26,084 nt of DNA. It comes from an uncultured Bacteroidales bacterium (lineage in GTDB: Bacteria; Bacteroidota; Bacteroidia; Bacteroidales; Marinilabiliaceae). A model generated the notes under the pieces. That model was given only the letters and a program-made list of their open reading frames with translations, searched no databases and was not told where the DNA came from. The stretch is from positions 1 through 26,084 of the forward strand of contig CAKUYZ010000020.1 in the NCBI GenBank assembly GCA_934717675.1, in the 5' to 3' direction. Below are positions 23,521-26,084 of the stretch, in pieces; the first letter of the stretch is position 1, and each line of letters begins with the position of its first letter. The position numbers were made by a program, and so were the translations under genes.

Positions 23521-23837
23521 CAGTCAGCAAGGTTGAGGCCGCGCATGAGCGTGGAGAAGGCCAGGCACGCCTCGCCGTGAGTCTCCAGCACGTCTTGGCA
23601 CAGCCGCGCGCTGGTGGAGCGGAGGTTGCCAAGCTGCTCCAGGGTGTCGCACCTCCATTGGCTGGAGTATGATTGCGCCCCGTCTTGGCGGGTGCCGTCA
23701 ATGGAGTATAGCTCATGCTGGCATCCGCCCGAGGCGGCGCGCATGGCGGGGACGTAGATTCCCACCATCCATTTGAGCCACCCGTCGCGCATCCGGTCGT
23801 CTACAGTGAACGTGGTGTTGAATAGGAACTTTGCCAT
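23520..23837 (-). CDS. DUF4286 family protein
   Basis: A 105-residue cytosolic protein that fits DUF4286, a small Bacteroidota family often found beside ruvC: FLFNTTFTVDDRMRDGWLKW, YVPAMRAA and the ending EACLAFSTLMRGL. The pattern suggests a ferredoxin-like alpha/beta dimer, without visible catalytic residues. The frame is open 36 bases further upstream (to 23873), but the start MAKFLFNTTF matches the family N terminus. It overlaps ruvC by one base and serS lies upstream. Its role is unknown. Confidence 0.85.
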   Translation of the reverse strand: MAKFLFNTTFTVDDRMRDGWLKWMVGIYVPAMRAASGGCQHELYSIDGTRQDGAQSYSSQWRCDTLEQLGNLRSTSARLCQDVLETHGEACLAFSTLMRGLNLAD

Positions 23838-23901
23838 GGTGTCTTTTTCTTCTTTGGTCAGTGCGCCCATCACCGCGGAATGACGGCGGGCGGAAAAGGA
23901 A

Positions 23902-23942
23902 GCGGGCGGGCGACATGGGCCGCGGCCCCGTCGCTCGCCCGC
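23902..23942 (-). terminator. strong hairpin after serS
   Basis: GCGGGCGGGCGAC (23902-23914) pairs with GTCGCTCGCCCGC (23930-23942) with one G-T pair. The loop itself contains the palindrome GGGCCGCGGCCC. On the minus strand a T/C-rich run (CTTCCTTTTCC) follows. It lies 36 bases past the serS stop and separates serS from the DUF4286-ruvC-queA unit. Confidence 0.75.
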
Positions 23943-23978
23943 GAGAGCGTATTGCTGCGTCGGCTGGCCCGCCGTGGG

Positions 23979-25256
23979 CTAGTCGATATACTCGAAGCCG
24001 GTGTAGGGCACCAGCACCTTGGGAATCTTGATGCCGTTTGGCGTCTGGTTGTTCTCGAGCAGTGCGGCCACGATGCGCGGCAGCGCCAGGGCGGAGCCGT
24101 TGAGGGTGTGGCAGAGCTGCGTCTTCTTGTCGCCGGCCTCCTTGAAGCGGAGTTTGAGGCGGTTGGCCTGGTAGCTCTCGAAGTTTGAGACGGAGCTTAC
24201 CTCTAGCCAACGCTTCTGCGCGGCGGAGAACACCTCGAAGTCATATGTGAGGGCCGAGGTGAAGCTCATGTCGCCGCCACAGAGGCGCACGATGCGGAAC
24301 GGGAGCTCAAGCTTCTCGACCAGGCCGCGGACGTGGGCCACCATCTCGTCCAAAGCCTCATAGGAGTGGTCGGGGTGCGAGAGGCGCACAATCTCCACCT
24401 TGTCGAACTGGTGGAGGCGGTTGAGGCCGCGCACGTCAGCGCCCCATGAGCCTGCCTCGCGGCGGAAGCATGCGGAGTAGGCGCAGTTCTTGACCGGGAA
24501 GTCGGTGCTCTTGAGGATCACGTCGCGATACATGTTGGTGACGGGCACCTCGGCGGTCGGGATGAGGTAGAAGTTGTCTGCCGTGGCGTGATACATCTGT
24601 CCCTCTTTGTCAGGAATCTGTCCCGTGCCGAAGCCGGAGGCCTCGTTGACCATGAGGGGCGGCTGCACCTCGTTGTAGCCGGCTGCTATGGCCTGGTCGA
24701 GGAAGAAGGAGATGAGAGCCCTCTGGAGCTTGGCTCCCTTGCCCTTGTAGAAGGGGAAGCCCGCGCCGGTCACCTTGATGCCGAGGTCGAAATCGATGAT
24801 GTCATATTTCTTAATCAGCTCCCAGTGAGGCAGCGAGCCCTCTGGCATCTCCGGCTCTTTCTCCACGGAGCAGTAGACAATCTGGTTGTCTGCCGCGCTC
24901 TTGCCGGGCGGGACAATCTGCGCGGGGATGTTGGGCAGCAGCACGAGCTTGGCCAACAGGGCCTCAGACGTCTCGTTTTGCTTTTGGTCCAGCTCCTTGA
25001 TCTGCTCCTTGAATTTGGCGGTCTCGGCTTTAGCCTCCTCGGCCTCGGCTTTCTTGCCCTCCTTCATGAGTTGGCCGACAGACTTGGAGATGGCGTTCAT
25101 CTTTTGCTGGATGGCCTCAGCCTCGGCCTGCTGCTGCTTGCGCTTATTGTCTAGCGCAATGATCTCGTCAATAATCTGCGTGGCGTCGAAGTTCTTGACT
25201 TTAAGGCGCTCAATGACGAAATCTTTCTGTTCCTGAATGAGCTTTAGAGTAAGCAT
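23979..25256 (-). CDS. serS: seryl-tRNA synthetase
   Basis: Class II aminoacyl-tRNA synthetase that charges tRNA-Ser. The 425-residue product has the N-terminal tRNA-binding arm as a long coiled coil (about 28-105, rich in Lys, Glu and Gln) and the TAEVPVTNMYRD serine-site segment. It also has motif 2 (FRREAGSWGADVRGLNRLHQF) and motif 3 (LNGSALALPRIVAALLENNQ). The start MLTLKLIQEQKDFV is the family N terminus. It sits downstream of rpmA, as in many Bacteroidales, with a terminator hairpin in the 164-base gap. Length and motifs are normal. Confidence 0.97.
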   Translation of the reverse strand: MLTLKLIQEQKDFVIERLKVKNFDATQIIDEIIALDNKRKQQQAEAEAIQQKMNAISKSVGQLMKEGKKAEAEEAKAETAKFKEQIKELDQKQNETSEALLAKLVLLPNIPAQIVPPGKSAADNQIVYCSVEKEPEMPEGSLPHWELIKKYDIIDFDLGIKVTGAGFPFYKGKGAKLQRALISFFLDQAIAAGYNEVQPPLMVNEASGFGTGQIPDKEGQMYHATADNFYLIPTAEVPVTNMYRDVILKSTDFPVKNCAYSACFRREAGSWGADVRGLNRLHQFDKVEIVRLSHPDHSYEALDEMVAHVRGLVEKLELPFRIVRLCGGDMSFTSALTYDFEVFSAAQKRWLEVSSVSNFESYQANRLKLRFKEAGDKKTQLCHTLNGSALALPRIVAALLENNQTPNGIKIPKVLVPYTGFEYID

Positions 25257-25325
25257 ATCAGAGAATGTTTGTGGGAAAAGAATTTAAATCGGTGTTGTCG
25301 GCCCCGAGCGGAGAAATACGAAAAG

Positions 25326-25375
25326 CTCCCGCCTTGCCGGCTCTCATAAAGCTGAGAGAGCAGCTTAGGCGGGAG
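25326..25375 (-). terminator. terminator of rplU-rpmA
   Basis: CTCCCGCC (25326-25333) pairs with GGCGGGAG (25368-25375), with an inner GCTCTC/GAGAGC stem. On the minus strand the right side runs into CTTTTC. It lies 46 bases past the rpmA stop. Confidence 0.8.
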
Positions 25376-25420
25376 ACTGTGTCCGTGTCGGGGTGTGTCT
25401 TGCCCGAGCCCCGGTCCTGC

Positions 25421-25687
25421 TTACTCGGCAGCGACAGCGGGGATGACGGAGACGTAAGACCTGTTGTTGCGCTTCTTGACGAACTGTACGGTGCCGTCTA
25501 CGAGAGCGAAGAGGGTGTGGTCTTTGCCCATGCCCACGTTCTCGGCCGGGTGGTGTACGGTGCCGCGCTGGCGGACGATGATGTTGCCAGCCTTAGCTGC
25601 CTGACCGCCAAAAAGCTTCAGGCCAAGTCGTTTGCTCTCAGAATCACGGCCGTTCTTAGAACTGCCGACGCCTTTCTTGTGTGCCAT
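25421..25687 (-). CDS. rpmA: 50S ribosomal protein L27 (bL27)
   Basis: Small basic protein of the large subunit whose N terminus reaches the peptidyl transferase centre. The 88-residue product begins MAHKKGVGSSKNGRDSESKR with the conserved LGLKLFGGQ and GNIIVRQRGT motifs. There is no cleavable N-terminal extension of the Firmicutes kind, so the chain is ready without processing beyond Met removal. It lies 31 bases downstream of rplU on the same strand. Confidence 0.97.
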   Translation of the reverse strand: MAHKKGVGSSKNGRDSESKRLGLKLFGGQAAKAGNIIVRQRGTVHHPAENVGMGKDHTLFALVDGTVQFVKKRNNRSYVSVIPAVAAE

Positions 25688-25718
25688 TTCTTACAAAAAC
25701 TTTTTAGGTGGTTCGGGA

Positions 25719-26036
25719 TTAGCCGATGATGTTCTCGATCTGAATCTGGGTGAACTGCTGACGGTGGCCGTTCTTCTTCTGGTAGCCCTTGCGGCGACGC
25801 TTCTTGAAGACGATTACCTTGTCACCCTTGACGAGGGGCACGAGGACTTTGGCTGCGACCTTGGCGCCGCTGATGGCGGGTGCGCCGATGGTCACCTGGC
25901 CCTCGTTGTCGATGAGGAGCACTTTGTCGAACTCTACGGTGTCGCCCTCGTTCTTCTCGGGGAGGTGGTGTACGAAGAGCTTAGCGTCCTTCTGAACTTT
26001 GAACTGCTGACCAGCAATTTCTACGATTGCGTACAT
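25719..26036 (-). CDS. rplU: 50S ribosomal protein L21 (bL21)
   Basis: Binds 23S rRNA in the large subunit. The complete 105-residue protein begins MYAIVEIAGQQFKV and has the VGDKVxVFKKRRRKGYQKKNGHRQ type basic segment (here KGDKVIVFKKRRRKGY and on) and the IQIENI ending. It is the first gene of the rplU-rpmA unit; its promoter would lie at or beyond the window edge (after 26037). Confidence 0.97.
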   Translation of the reverse strand: MYAIVEIAGQQFKVQKDAKLFVHHLPEKNEGDTVEFDKVLLIDNEGQVTIGAPAISGAKVAAKVLVPLVKGDKVIVFKKRRRKGYQKKNGHRQQFTQIQIENIIG

Positions 26037-26084
26037 TACTTATGACGTAATAATGATTGCGCCTGCAGGCGGTGCGGCCTCCAT

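Overview
The window reads as a GC-rich piece of a Bacteroidota chromosome, order Bacteroidales and perhaps a Prevotella relative. The evidence is the gene families (DUF4286, a DUF4154/YfiR-like protein, BspA-type leucine-rich-repeat proteins, a long QueA, a GH43 lipoprotein, a possible type IX secretion sorting tail), the rplU-rpmA-serS order, A-rich upstream regions, and several matches to the Bacteroides -7 promoter motif TAnnTTTG. The family-level placement is inference. No rRNA, tRNA, CRISPR array, insertion sequence or phage gene was recognised.

Left part (1-7800) is a proteostasis cluster. clpP and the C-terminal part of tig lie on the minus strand. clpX, lon, rsfS and ftsH follow on the plus strand. 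The tig frame breaks off only a few bases before the clpX start, so about half or more of trigger factor is missing and clpX points away from clpP. This is either a real inversion breakpoint or a chimeric assembly join near a sequence end.

Middle part (7800-19100) is more accessory. It has a secreted GH35 beta-galactosidase, an unrecognised membrane-associated protein, a small BspA-like LRR protein with a possible type IX sorting tail, and a GH43 arabinanase-like lipoprotein. Housekeeping genes on the minus strand follow: lptB, prfB (with an intact programmed +1 frameshift site) and rimM, and then a 755-residue BspA-like LRR protein.

Right part (19100-26084) holds a DUF4154/YfiR-like secreted protein, the overlapping pair udk and a NimA-like flavin-nucleotide-binding protein, and a 510-base stretch between genes. 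That stretch carries the best promoter match in the window, an unlisted 37-codon ORF with one membrane segment, and several hairpins. It is followed on the minus strand by queA, ruvC, a DUF4286 gene, serS, rpmA and rplU.

Most of the window is ordinary core genome. The observations most worth checking are the tig/clpX junction, the small transcription unit at 21251-21684, the recoding site in prfB, the inverted repeat before lon, and the unknown protein downstream of the GH35 gene. I found nothing that I can defend as a new multi-gene system.
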